Shown here: in pieces, positions 1 through 9,397 of the stretch | Layout of the letters: each line of letters opens with the position of its first letter | Numbering within the stretch: the stretch's first letter is position 1 | Assembly (NCBI RefSeq): GCF_026183735.1 | Contig: NZ_JAPFRE010000016.1 | Location: 1-64,000 of the forward strand | Reading direction: 5' to 3' | DNA length: 64,000 nucleotides | DNA from: Alteromonas sp. ASW11-130 | Lineage (GTDB): Bacteria > Pseudomonadota > Gammaproteobacteria > Enterobacterales > Alteromonadaceae | Translations under genes and position numbers: made by a program | Notes under the pieces: generated by a model | What the model was told of the DNA's origin: nothing | Seen by the model: only the letters and a program-made list of their open reading frames with translations | Databases searched by the model: none

Positions 1-860
1 TGCCGGTAAATAGCGACGACTTGTTTTGATAAGTGACGATGAGAATCAAGTGAGGTCGCTAACAGCCAAGGGTCTTTCGCCCCTTGCGCATGGACTTTTG
101 AACGCTTCGATGCTTTGCGTGTTCCATCCGGGTTAGCAGCGTGACGCCCTTTGTTTCTTTGTTTAAACAGAATAAGCGTACAGGCAAACGGGTTACTTCT
201 TACTATCTGGCTATTATCAAAACGCTTAGGCCGACTGGTTGCTTGGGCGTAAAGGTGACGAATACATTGCCATGTACTTCCTTTGTTAAGCGAGTAAAAA
301 TGCGGCTTGCGGATACGGCCAACAATGTCCCATCCTAGCGCCATGACTTCTCTAAACCAAGGCGATTTATAGCCTGCATCGGTGACGATAATGGGCCGAC
401 AGTTGGCAGGCAGTATTGCGTGTAAAGTCTTTAAGAATCCCCTATGCGTAGCGGGTTTTTCTTTGGTCTTATTGCAATGAACTTCCTGATAAAGTGTGAC
501 GGGGCGTCCTTTTAACGATATCGCGGCCCGCAAGAGAAAATGGGCTTTATGGTCGTCTAAATCTGACCAATCAATTGAAATAACGGGGCGGGATGTGCTG
601 CCACAAAAGAGTTGGCAAATAGCGGCATAAATAAGCGGTGTTTCACTAAGCAGATTGGGGTTTGAGAGCAAACGGTCAGCGCGTTTAATTCGATGTTTCT
701 CAAAGGCTTTGGTATTAATCCCTCGACCTATGCTCGTGACGGTCGCTGCACTTCCGTTGAGCAAGCTTTTCACACAGGCTGTCACCGCGTTTTGACGTGT
801 TTTATGCATTTTATAGCTGACAAGCGATATGACTTTGTTCACAATAGACAGGGCATTCAT
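1..860 (-). CDS. IS4-family (IS10-like) transposase, 3' end missing
   Basis: An open frame of 286 codons runs from ATG at 860 to the window edge with no stop. It shows the IS10-type order: a helical N-terminal segment (KHRIKRADRLLSN), the first catalytic Asp in SIDWSDLDDH, the second in VTDAGYKSPWF, then AKDPWLLATSL. The third catalytic residue, the Glu of the Y-R-E-K signature, would follow just after the last readable residues (VVAIYR) and is cut off. The enzyme would carry out cut-and-paste transposition of its own element. No internal stop or frameshift is seen, so the copy could be active. IS10 membership is inferred from motif order and from the matching terminal repeat. Confidence 0.88.
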   Translation of the reverse strand, partial: MNALSIVNKVISLVSYKMHKTRQNAVTACVKSLLNGSAATVTSIGRGINTKAFEKHRIKRADRLLSNPNLLSETPLIYAAICQLFCGSTSRPVISIDWSDLDDHKAHFLLRAAISLKGRPVTLYQEVHCNKTKEKPATHRGFLKTLHAILPANCRPIIVTDAGYKSPWFREVMALGWDIVGRIRKPHFYSLNKGSTWQCIRHLYAQATSRPKRFDNSQIVRSNPFACTLILFKQRNKGRHAANPDGTRKASKRSKVHAQGAKDPWLLATSLDSHRHLSKQVVAIYR

Positions 861-972
861 GGCGTTTAACCTTCACTTTTTTTTGGCGAAAGATCTGATC
901 ACCAAACGTCATGAATGTTCCCTTCTTTTTTATCTCACTGATTTACCGTAATTATTTGTGGGGATACCTCAG
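1..972 (-). mobile_element. IS10-like insertion sequence (IS4 family), cut by the window edge
   Basis: Read on the minus strand, the outer end at 972 begins CTGAGGTATCCCCACA, which resembles the IS10 terminal inverted repeat (CTGAGAGATCCCC...). The transposase gene starts 112 bp inside it. The other end lies beyond position 1. The 9 bases just outside (973-981, actctgacc) would be one copy of the expected 9-bp target duplication, but this cannot be confirmed from one end. The insertion sits downstream of the protease terminator and interrupts nothing visible on this side. Confidence 0.75.
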
Positions 973-1000
973 ACTCTGACCCCATTACATTTTACAATAC

Positions 1001-1029
1001 AAAAAACGCCCGATGAATTCACCGGGCGT
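1001..1029 (-). terminator. Rho-independent terminator of the S8 protease gene
   Basis: The arms ACGCCCG (1006-1012) and CGGGCGT (1023-1029) form a 7-bp stem with a 10-nt loop. On the minus strand the stem is followed by a run of six T (1006-1001). It lies about 75 bp past the protease stop. Confidence 0.85.
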
Positions 1030-1077
1030 CTTAATTATAATAGATATCTGCCTATCGTAGGATTAGGCAGAATTATT

Positions 1078-1100
1078 ACACTTTACACTTTACACTTTAC
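1078..1100. repeat. Short tandem repeat (ACACTTT)x3
   Basis: Three consecutive 7-bp units lie between the protease stop codon and its terminator. No function is evident. Confidence 0.7.
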
Positions 1101-1103
1101 AGG

Positions 1104-4100
1104 TTATTGACAAGCGGTGACCGCAATTGCTGTCTCCTGTTGACCGTCCCCAGTTAGGCTAGCACGGTTGATTACCGAGTCAACGGAGCAATCGGTTACA
1201 ACTTGGAAGCCTAATGTAGCAGAACCACCATCCAACGTTGATACGCGAAGTTCATCACCTGCTACGGGCGCAGTGCCTGAGCCGTTATAGAAATAGCTCA
1301 TACCCGCCGTGCCAGAGGCATTTTCTGCGCCCACTGTTCCACCATGGGCTGTGCCGGTTGACATGTCGCCATATACAAAATGTATATCGCCTTCTACGGG
1401 TGTACCATTGTTGCCGATCCATACTTGCATCGTTACCGTGCGACTAGTATTTCCGAAATGAGGTACAGCCTCCCACTCATACACTGTCCATTGTGAGGCG
1501 CCAGCATTCAATACGGTAACATACATATTACCCCCATCGTTTAGATTGAGGTCTCGCCAGAATGGCGCCAGTATATTATTTGGCGACGAAGGATCAGGGA
1601 AATCCTGGTTATTAAAGGAGCTGAATACCCCACTGTCACTGCCAGCTTCTAACGTGCCATTTACCGAGAATAGCGTTTGCGTATACGTTTCGCCATTAAA
1701 GGTATAGGCGGGGACATTAAATAAGAAGCCGCCATCATCACAGTCTCCGTTACACGTTTTAGCTAGTGGAGCGGTAAATAGCGACAACGGAACGTACCCA
1801 GCGATGCTGCCGCCTGCATCCATTGAAACGTCAATACCACCTGGAGCTAATTCGCCGGTCCACGATAAGGTTTTATTACCTGCGTCGTATGTCCAGCCAC
1901 TTGTGGTCATACCGTTCACCACCGACTCTGTTTCTGAGCCGCTGACAAAACTACTACCAGCAGGAATTTTGTCGGTTACCGTAATGGGTCCTGAAAGTTG
2001 TCCGTTACTAACCGTTAATTCATACGTAAGTAGATCGCCATCTACCGCCGAGCTCTTATCAACCGTTTTGCTGAATAACTCAGGTTTACTTGCTTTGGAT
2101 GCAAATACAGCCATCGGCATATGTAAATCAGGACTGCTGTTACCATTGCTTGTTAGGTTTAAACGACCAAATTGCCAACCGGTATCGGCATCATAATTCG
2201 TCGCGGTTACTGTGATAGCAGCGGTTTCGCCAGATTTGAGTTTAAGGTTGTGCTTGTTGCTGTTTGATTTAGGTGATACTTCAGCCGTTACATCAAAACC
2301 AGCGCCCGTGACGGTTACATTCCAGTGACCCGTATGCTTCGTTTTGTTGGTAACATAACGTGTCCAAGAACAGGTACCGACACAGTTATTATCCATCATA
2401 CTTGGCAGATTCAAAGTTTTAGGATCGCCTCCCGTTTCAGGATTGGCAGCGAGGAAGTTTTCAATAGATTCACTCATTACCAAACCGATACTGTCGGCCT
2501 GACCTAAATCGATACGTCCAGCACCCAAGTCAAAGGGGTCTGTAGGGGTCTCCCCATCTTCTTTTCGGGTATTGTCGGTTACAGCCGTCATCATAATAGC
2601 AGATTTGATTTCGGTGGGTGTCCATTCTGGATGAGCCGCAGCAAGCAGGGCACCCGCACCCGCGTTATGGGGGCTAGACATAGACGTTCCACTGATAATT
2701 TGATATTCAGGCGCAGCAGCGGCCTGCCCATCGGCTTCGGCCCCCATAATACTTACCCCCGGAGCGGTAATATCGGGTTTTAAGACATTGAACGCCAGTT
2801 GTGGGCCTCTGGAGCTAAAGCCCGCCATGACATCCCCGTTCTCTTCATCATAATTAAATGCAGCTGGGGTAATGGTGGCCACCGTATTGGTGTTATTACT
2901 TAACCAATCACGCAGTTCAGCAGCGGCAGAATCGCCAATATGAATAGCAGGCAAATAGTGGGCATCAGCTGCGGTACCTTCGCCTTGTCCTAAATTAGCA
3001 AGTACAAATCCGCCTGCGCCACCCGCCAATACGTTTTGACCTTTCGCCGTGCGGGCAATGGTACCCCGATCACATACCACTATCTCGCCATTAAAAGTAC
3101 CGGCAGGGAAGGGGTCAAGACACTGTCCGGCAGGGTCAAAAGAGGTAGTGTTAGCATGAATAATGGGGGCCGGCCCGTAACCAGAACTAAAGCTTGTACC
3201 TTCAATATCTGGTAAACCCGCACCATCGCTGCTCATATCGGCCAGAGAATTGCCAATTTCGCGGTTATGCGTGGAGGCGGCAGTAGTGGATACCCATGGG
3301 CCCAAATGCGCCACCGTGCTCGCTGTTGGGCCTGAGTTTCCAGCAGAAGCGGCGACATAAATACCAGCTTCGACTGCTGCAAGGAAGCCGAGTTCTACTG
3401 TATCGTTGTAGGGGTCACCGCCACCTGAAATAGAATAGTTTAACGCTGCAATGCCGTTAGGAAGGTTGCCCGCATCAATAATTACCTGATTAATGGCAGC
3501 TACTAATGCAGAGCCTGGACATGTTCTTTGACATACGTCATACGCAATAATATTGGCGTGAGGAGCAACACCCGAAATGTCAAACGAGGCAGACGTAGTA
3601 GGTGCTACAATAGTTGCACCATTTACCACGTTCCCTGCCGCTGTCGATGCCGTGTGGCTACCATGGCCGTCATCATCTTCAGGCACTGTACCGTCAATAG
3701 GTAAAAAGTCCCACGCGCCAATTAATTTGTCATTACAAAAACTTGGATCCACCGTATCACAGTAGCTTCCGGGCAGGTAGTTGCCTGAACCTAGCGGGTT
3801 TTCGTGGTCATATCCGTCACCACCAATATCAGCAAAAGATGGATGGTCACTGTTTATTCCACTATCAAGCACAGCAATTACCATGCCTTCTCCTTTGGGC
3901 CCATCGCTGTTGGAGTTCCATAACTCGGGCGCGCTAATCCACTGAGGACCCACGTCGGTAAGTAATCGTTCCATTCGTTCTTTTTGTACACTTAGTACGC
4001 CTTCCATCGACGCCATCGCTTTAGCTTCTTCACGACTTAAAGGCACGGCAAAGCCATTAATAGCGAATTGATAAGTGTAGGTCGGGTTTAGATTGCGACT

Positions 4101-4433
4101 AAATTTGCTACTGGCCTTGGCCAATACTTGCTGTTGTTTATTTTTAAGAAATTTTCTGTAATTTTTCGCAGCTTTACTTTTTGTATTGAGTTTTTTCTTG
4201 CCTTTGGCTTTAGCGCTGGTTGCCTCATAACCAGGGATCCCCCCGTCATAAACGGCAACTGCGGGTTCTTGCAGTCTGACAATATAAACATTATCTGATT
4301 CGACTGAGGAAACAAATGGCTCTTGTGTTGGTTGCACTGAGGCAACACTAAACTGGTCTGATGCAATGGCGGTCATGCTCGACATCGCACCAGCGAGCAT
4401 AGCCATAAGGTATTTCCTATTCACCATTCTCAT
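1104..4433 (-). CDS. Secreted subtilisin-like (S8) serine protease with PA and DUF11-type domains
   Basis: This 1109-residue protein begins with a Sec signal peptide (about 1-25, cleavage near AIAS-D). An I9-type propeptide follows (about 45-150, starting VYIVRLQEP). The subtilase domain has catalytic Asp190 in AVLDSG, His257 in DGHGSH, oxyanion Asn366 in SAGNSG and Ser584 in SGTSMSSP. A protease-associated insert occupies about 425-530, between the Asn and Ser motifs as in lactocepin/cucumisin-type subtilases. After the catalytic core come a beta-sandwich region and a DUF11-like repeat (near 835-915, VDKSSAVDGDLLTYEL), then a cysteine-containing C-terminal domain. It is probably exported for extracellular protein digestion. 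Length and layout fit the large marine subtilases. It forms a single-gene unit closed by the terminator at 1001-1029. Confidence 0.93.
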   Translation of the reverse strand: MRMVNRKYLMAMLAGAMSSMTAIASDQFSVASVQPTQEPFVSSVESDNVYIVRLQEPAVAVYDGGIPGYEATSAKAKGKKKLNTKSKAAKNYRKFLKNKQQQVLAKASSKFSRNLNPTYTYQFAINGFAVPLSREEAKAMASMEGVLSVQKERMERLLTDVGPQWISAPELWNSNSDGPKGEGMVIAVLDSGINSDHPSFADIGGDGYDHENPLGSGNYLPGSYCDTVDPSFCNDKLIGAWDFLPIDGTVPEDDDGHGSHTASTAAGNVVNGATIVAPTTSASFDISGVAPHANIIAYDVCQRTCPGSALVAAINQVIIDAGNLPNGIAALNYSISGGGDPYNDTVELGFLAAVEAGIYVAASAGNSGPTASTVAHLGPWVSTTAASTHNREIGNSLADMSSDGAGLPDIEGTSFSSGYGPAPIIHANTTSFDPAGQCLDPFPAGTFNGEIVVCDRGTIARTAKGQNVLAGGAGGFVLANLGQGEGTAADAHYLPAIHIGDSAAAELRDWLSNNTNTVATITPAAFNYDEENGDVMAGFSSRGPQLAFNVLKPDITAPGVSIMGAEADGQAAAAPEYQIISGTSMSSPHNAGAGALLAAAHPEWTPTEIKSAIMMTAVTDNTRKEDGETPTDPFDLGAGRIDLGQADSIGLVMSESIENFLAANPETGGDPKTLNLPSMMDNNCVGTCSWTRYVTNKTKHTGHWNVTVTGAGFDVTAEVSPKSNSNKHNLKLKSGETAAITVTATNYDADTGWQFGRLNLTSNGNSSPDLHMPMAVFASKASKPELFSKTVDKSSAVDGDLLTYELTVSNGQLSGPITVTDKIPAGSSFVSGSETESVVNGMTTSGWTYDAGNKTLSWTGELAPGGIDVSMDAGGSIAGYVPLSLFTAPLAKTCNGDCDDGGFLFNVPAYTFNGETYTQTLFSVNGTLEAGSDSGVFSSFNNQDFPDPSSPNNILAPFWRDLNLNDGGNMYVTVLNAGASQWTVYEWEAVPHFGNTSRTVTMQVWIGNNGTPVEGDIHFVYGDMSTGTAHGGTVGAENASGTAGMSYFYNGSGTAPVAGDELRVSTLDGGSATLGFQVVTDCSVDSVINRASLTGDGQQETAIAVTACQ

Positions 4434-5159
4434 GCGTTTTACTCCGTATTTTTATTCACTTGTAGATTAAGCAAGACCGCGAATAACTATCGAATACGTT
4501 GCATTGATTAAAAAGCGTACTTACATGCATAGTGAGTAGGCAAATTTGGTGTAGTAAACGAGAGTTATAGTACGTCTTGTGGTCCTTTTTGTTACAGCTC
4601 CCAATCATCGTTTTCGTTTACTTTCCAAACTCACTATTGTGGGAATGGACTTCGGTATGACGCTGCTAGACCAAGGATAGCAATGGTTTTTTTATGCAAC
4701 GCCCAGATCATTGTAGTGCAGTCTGAAAAATATACAAAGAATTTTAACAAATAGTTTACAAATAATTAAAGAGGAACTGAGTAATGATCTCGCCCAATGT
4801 CTATAGCATCTTTTTCGTAAGTTTAAAAAGGTTAAAACACCCTAGATGACAGTCGTGTCCTTCTTTAACGCATCCAGTAAATGGGATGTTCGTAAATATT
4901 ATTCGAACAATGCCGACCACCGCTTTTTAACAGAAAATCTGGGAGATTTTTAGCCCGTCTTCGCTAGCGATATTTTTTTACTATCTTTTATCCTAAATGA
5001 TTGAGGTATTAGACAATATCTTTATAAGCGTGGGCAGTTTTACCACTTGCGTCTACGCTTATAGCTCACTAAAACGCAATGAGTTTTTGTCAACTGGCCG
5101 AGGGTAGCTTAGTTAGCGTAGGTGGAACGTGTTTGTTAATCGACAGATGAGAGTGAAAA
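4434..5159. other. Intergenic region between divergent genes
   Basis: This region must hold the promoters of the protease (minus) and the exported two-repeat protein (plus). It is AT-rich. No gene, strong hairpin or recognisable operator was found. Confidence 0.5.
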
Positions 5160-5927
5160 ATGAACCATATAAAAAGAGGTATAAGTATAGGCGTGGCGCT
5201 GCTAGTTATAGTCGCGTCAACTGTCTTCGCTGAGGAAGGCGAGACAAAAGGTGCGAAACAGGAAATGTTAGCCGAAATGTGGGTGATGATCCCCAAAACG
5301 GGAAAGATGAAAGAACTGGAAAAAGCGATAGTTGAACATATTAAGTTCCGACGCGATAAACAAGAACCACGTGAGTGGCATGTTTACTCTCCCGTACTTG
5401 GTCATAAGTTAGACCGTATTGCCGTACGTGCGAATGGCTTTACGTGGAAAGATATGGATTCTTACCGAGACTGGTCTATGAAAGAAGGAATCGACCAGCA
5501 TTGGGAAAAAACCGGCGGGGACTTAGTCGATCACTATCACCACTACATTTCAGTTGAAGACCATGAAAACAGCAACTGGGGTCCAGATGTAAAATATCGA
5601 TATGTTGGGGTGACTAGTTATATTCCTAAAATAGGTCATCGCATGGCAATTGAAAAAGACAAGAAAGCTATGGTGGAGGCCGCTAAAAGCCAGAATTGGC
5701 CCTATCATTGGGCATTCGCGCAGGAAATCGGAGGCCGAGGTGAAATTTCGCTGGCTGTCCCCTACCAAAATTGGGCGTCTATGGCCCCCCCGGAAACAAA
5801 ATTCATGAAAACGCTTTCAAACCACATGGGAGCTGAAGAGGCTAAAAAATTAATGGAAAGCTGGGGTTCCCACTTTGAAGAGATTAGTTACAACATTTGG
5901 GCATTGCGTAGTGACATGATGAAATAA
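5160..5927 (+). CDS. Exported protein of unknown function with two similar ABM-like halves
   Basis: The 255-residue protein starts with a clear Sec signal peptide (1-24, cleaved near VFA-EE) and has no later membrane segment. The start is preceded by GAGAGTG at a workable distance. Two segments resemble each other: about 38-100 (AEMWVMIPKTGKMKELEK, then EWHVYSPVLGHKLDRIAVR and WKDM) and about 149-210 (GVTSYIPKIGHRMAIEK, then PYHWAFAQEIGGRGEISLAV and WASM). The pattern of strand, helix starting at a Lys/Glu-rich stretch, strand and strand suggests a tandem pair of ferredoxin-like (ABM/NIPSNAP-like) domains, which form dimeric barrels in other proteins. That fold assignment is inference. It stands alone between an S8 protease and a broken diguanylate cyclase. 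No enzymatic motif was recognised. Confidence 0.8.
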   Translation: MNHIKRGISIGVALLVIVASTVFAEEGETKGAKQEMLAEMWVMIPKTGKMKELEKAIVEHIKFRRDKQEPREWHVYSPVLGHKLDRIAVRANGFTWKDMDSYRDWSMKEGIDQHWEKTGGDLVDHYHHYISVEDHENSNWGPDVKYRYVGVTSYIPKIGHRMAIEKDKKAMVEAAKSQNWPYHWAFAQEIGGRGEISLAVPYQNWASMAPPETKFMKTLSNHMGAEEAKKLMESWGSHFEEISYNIWALRSDMMK

Positions 5928-6038
5928 AAACTAACGATATGAAACGTTCGATTTGTACTCTTGTGTGCCAGTAAAGAGTGCAAATCGACTGGCGTTCTCC
6001 CGTATATTTCCTCCTCGTACGCGTTCGGTAAAAAGGCA

Positions 6039-7142
6039 TTACGAAGCGCAAACGGTATTACGACCGGCTTCTTTCGCTTTATACAGGCGCTTATCTGCAA
6101 GTTTGAGCGCCATTTCGAAATCCGCGGCGCTATTTAACTGTGAGATACCAGCACTGAAGGAGCAAGAAATTTCTTGTTCTTTGTGATAAAAGGTAAAACT
6201 AGAAAAATCCCGCTTCATTTTTTCGACGAGCGCTTGGGCATTGTGTATCTGCGTATCAAATAAAATTAAAAGAAATTCTTCGCCTCCCCACCTGGCGATT
6301 AAATCGGCCCCCTTTATATTTTGGCGAATGATATCTGCCAGTGTGATTAAAACCTTATCGCCAAAATAGTGGCCATAATTATCATTCAGGGCTTTGAAGC
6401 TGTCTGCATCGATTAAGGCAATTACCGCGTTGTTATTTACGGGGCTTTAGGTTAACGAACCTTGCAAACCATGGCGATTAAGCACGTTGGTTAGCGAGTC
6501 TGTATTGGCCCGACTCTGGTGTTCTTTAGATATTTCTGAAATAGCGCTGTAGGAACCAAACCGTATCCATTCGCTAGCAATCACCAACGTGAGTAATGAA
6601 ATTGTGGCGGCAATAATTCGTATTTTATGCGCAGCACTATAATCGAAAACGAATGAAAAATTACCGAAAAGAAAAACCATGCTTACTAAGATATATGCCG
6701 CCATGAAATAGAAACCAACTTTGGGACCCACAAGAAATATCATTAACATGGCAATAGGGTACGTCCAATATGCGCCGGTTCCTTCATTTCCTCCTAATGT
6801 TAAAAGGTACATGGCTAGCACGAATAATATTGAAGAAATAAAGGTGGAAATGGGCTGCAGCTGGTCAATCTTTTTCACATTCCATGCAATAGCAATCACT
6901 ATCCCCATGAACATCAGTAGAACGGTGCCCAAATAAATGCGACCTTTTAAGATAGAAAGAATGCCGAAGGGTCCTAAAAAAAAGCATCCTACGACGGCAA
7001 AAGTAATAATTAATAAACGTTTGCGCTGATTTTCAATTTGTTCAGAAGTATCTAATCTTCCCACTACACACTCCATTGAGAACACAATAATTTTTGTCAA
7101 TGCATAAGATCTAAATTTAAAAATCTTGTATGCGCTTTCCAT
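6039..7142 (-). pseudogene. Membrane-bound GGDEF diguanylate cyclase interrupted by an in-frame TAA
   Basis: Reading from 7142, the first 231 codons give about six membrane helices (residues 25-200), a short linker and the start of a GGDEF domain (DSLTNVLNRHG). The frame then meets TAA at 6449-6447. Ignoring that codon, the same frame continues for 135 more codons to TAA at 6041-6039. It supplies everything else the domain needs: ALIDADSFKALND, YGHYFGDKV, the active-site signature RWGGEEF and a normal end (ADKRLYKAKEAGRN). As read, the product is truncated before the catalytic core and should not make c-di-GMP. The autoinhibitory RxxD motif is absent (KGAD at that place). Either the gene is recently inactivated or the base is a sequencing error. 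The start at 7142 has no good ribosome site, and 7073 is an alternative. Confidence 0.88.
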
Positions 7143-7601
7143 TAGGTTCGTTCGATACTAACAATACTAATTTATCCTAAAATGAATGATAATTTTTCTT
7201 TTTTTTACTATTAAATTTAAAATCTTACGTAAAACAATGTGGTGGATAAGAATTACAGTTAACGCGTCCATTTTTCTCCCGGTTGCTACGTTTTTTTAAA
7301 TGTTCATATAATGAGATAGGAAGGCAGCCTCAATAGAGCTGCATGGTAAGTAAGCGTGTTTCTACATCTCACTCACAAATACATTTTGCCCTAGTGGTCA
7401 ATAGCTAGTAGCCCTGACGGCAGCAAAAAAAGACATGACTTTTTATTCGGACAAACTGTACTTTTTGATATATAAACTAGATTAGTCTTGTGGTTATTTA
7501 TTGTATCAGGTCGACCTGGGTAGATATTGAGATCCGTAGAAAAGGCTGTTTGAGCCCCGCGCGCGGTAAATTAGCGCACCTACTGCGTGCGCCGAGGGGG
7601 C
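7143..7601. other. Intergenic region, nothing recognised
   Basis: AT-rich sequence upstream of the broken cyclase and downstream of the CHRD gene. A GC-rich patch near 7555-7600 does not form a convincing terminator. No gene was found. Confidence 0.4.
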
Positions 7602-8153
7602 TTACGTTTTTGTCTTTCTGCGCGACGCAAATAACAAACCGCTACCCAGTAGCAGTAATAAAGTGGGTTCAGTAACAGCAAATAGCTGGCCCCGGAGTTC
7701 TCCTCCATTAAAAATTTCAGTATGCAAATTAATATACATATTTCCAGCGATTAACTCATTGGCAAGCGTGTCCGTGAGCGGATTTGAAGCATCATCAAAC
7801 CGCCAGTCACCTGAAATGGTGCCATCAGTGGAACCTAAAAACGCAAAGGCTGCTGTGTCGAAAAGATGGACGACCGGACCATTATTGCCTGCTGTAGCAT
7901 TATGGAAGTGGCCACCACCTGCGGCATCAATGATGGGAGAACTAAGATTGGTATAATTTATTTCGTAAGTGAAAACATACGAACCTGCGGTACCCGAAAG
8001 CTCGCCAATAGCACTTCCTGACGCAGGTGTTGTAACACTGGGGACCTCCTGGTCACCACTTAATGTAGCGGTAAAGATGATATCCGCATTAGCCACATGT
8101 GCGTATGCTGCAACGCATATAAAAAGCGACTGAACGATTATTTTAGTTTTCAT
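7602..8153 (-). CDS. CHRD-domain exported protein with a PEP-CTERM-like sorting signal
   Basis: The 183-residue protein has a Sec signal peptide (1-23, VANA-D). A CHRD domain fills about 26-155 (FTATLSGDQEVP at the start, GGGHFHNA in the middle, YINLHTEIFNGGELRGQL at the end, with its typical histidines). The C-terminus is tripartite: TEP, a leucine-rich hydrophobic stretch and an arginine/lysine tail (SRRKTKT). That arrangement is the PEP-CTERM signal recognised by exosortase in Gram-negative bacteria, although the first residue of the motif is Thr rather than Pro. The protein is therefore probably processed and delivered to the outer surface. No exosortase gene lies in the window. The role of CHRD domains in bacteria is poorly known. 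Confidence 0.85.
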   Translation of the reverse strand: MKTKIIVQSLFICVAAYAHVANADIIFTATLSGDQEVPSVTTPASGSAIGELSGTAGSYVFTYEINYTNLSSPIIDAAGGGHFHNATAGNNGPVVHLFDTAAFAFLGSTDGTISGDWRFDDASNPLTDTLANELIAGNMYINLHTEIFNGGELRGQLFAVTEPTLLLLLGSGLLFASRRKTKT

Positions 8154-8496
8154 ATATACCCTATTTTTTAGTGTTGAAAGGAAATACCGAGGGCACGTTT
8201 TCTACCGCACTCGGCACCAACCGAAAACAACGGCTTAATATGATCGGATTAAAATTTAAGCAATATTTCAGCCTTATTTCATTCTTGTTTAAAATCAGAG
8301 GGTTAAAAATGAGGATATTCACACGTGTAAAATGTGTTGACAGTTTTCCTGCAGTAGACTGGCTTGATCCTTGCAAAGTACTTACACATTAGATAACGAG
8401 GCTGGCGCATATAATCTGACGTTGGGTCCTTCTCTTGCTGATCCAATTACAACCAAGCTTGTACACAACCTAATTGAGTTATCTTTAGGGGCCGTT
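8154..8496. other. Divergent intergenic region
   Basis: It separates the minus-strand CHRD gene from the plus-strand dehalogenase and should carry both promoters. No operator, RNA gene or additional reading frame was found. The open frame upstream of 8497 (from 8371) shows no dehalogenase-like sequence. Confidence 0.4.
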
Positions 8497-9168
8497 ATGA
8501 CACCTCCTTCAGCGTTAATTTTTGACGTCAACGAAACCTTACTGGATTTGAGTTCTGCTAAACCAGCTTTAGCGAAGCTTTTTGGTGATGATAGGGCGGC
8601 GGTAGAGGTATGGTTTTCTACTTTGCTTCATCATTCGCTAGTTGAATCTGCTATAGGTGGGAAGCATAATTTTTCAGACATTGCGGTGGCCGCTGCCCAA
8701 ATTGTCGCGCAAGCAAACGGTATATCCCTTTCGTCTGAAAATGCTAAAAATGTTATTACTGAATCAATGACCACGTTAGCGGCATATGACGATGCACTCA
8801 CCGCACTAAAAGCGTTACGTAATATTGATATTAAACTGATAGCACTATCAAATTCATCAACTTGTGCGTTAGACGACCAACTGGCTTATTCCCGCTTGGC
8901 TGAATATTTCGACTATGTATTAAGCGTTGAAGAAGTGGGCATTTTTAAACCCCATGCTGAGGTTTATCAATGGGCTTGCAAGCAAATAAGTATCGAACCT
9001 AAAAATTGTATGATGGTAGCGGCGCATGGATGGGACATTGCGGGTGCCGCTGCGGCGGGTTTGCAAACTGCTTTTGTGGCGAGGGAAGGGAAGTGCCAAT
9101 ACCCACTAGCTCCCAAAGCTTCCGTTTGCGTCGAGGATATAGAAGAACTCGTTAGTTTATTAAATTAG
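8497..9168 (+). CDS. (S)-2-haloacid dehalogenase-like HAD hydrolase (type II)
   Basis: The 223-residue product, read from ATG 8497 (preceded by AGGGG), matches the usual 220-230 residues of type II haloacid dehalogenases. The frame stays open further upstream, but that part lacks family features. HAD motif I is FDVNETLLDL with the nucleophilic Asp, motif II is ALSNSS, the conserved Lys is in GIFKPHAEVY, and motif III is MVAAHGWDIAGAAAAG. The enzymes hydrolyse 2-haloalkanoates to 2-hydroxyacids in the cytoplasm through an ester on the Asp. The native substrate here cannot be told from sequence. It is a single-gene unit. Confidence 0.88.
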   Translation: MTPPSALIFDVNETLLDLSSAKPALAKLFGDDRAAVEVWFSTLLHHSLVESAIGGKHNFSDIAVAAAQIVAQANGISLSSENAKNVITESMTTLAAYDDALTALKALRNIDIKLIALSNSSTCALDDQLAYSRLAEYFDYVLSVEEVGIFKPHAEVYQWACKQISIEPKNCMMVAAHGWDIAGAAAAGLQTAFVAREGKCQYPLAPKASVCVEDIEELVSLLN

Positions 9169-9266
9169 CCTAACGCAAGGAGAGATACACAACTGCACGC
9201 TAAACTGCGGGATAGTAGGAATGGCCAAGCTGTTATTGCATAGTAGCGTTTCCTGGTACACGCAAT

Positions 9267-9303
9267 GTGAAAAATGAAAAATGAAAAATTAAAAGTGAAA
9301 AGT
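9267..9303. repeat. Low-complexity (TGAAAAA)-type tandem stretch
   Basis: Imperfect 7-8 bp units of TGAAAAA lie in the short gap between the dehalogenase and the convergent TPR-GGDEF gene. Confidence 0.6.
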
Positions 9304-9397
9304 GTACAAAGAAAAATAATATAGGATAAGCCTACAGTCTGGCTACCGGTACAGGGCAATGGCTACGTAAAATTGCAGGCGACTACACCCATACTCC

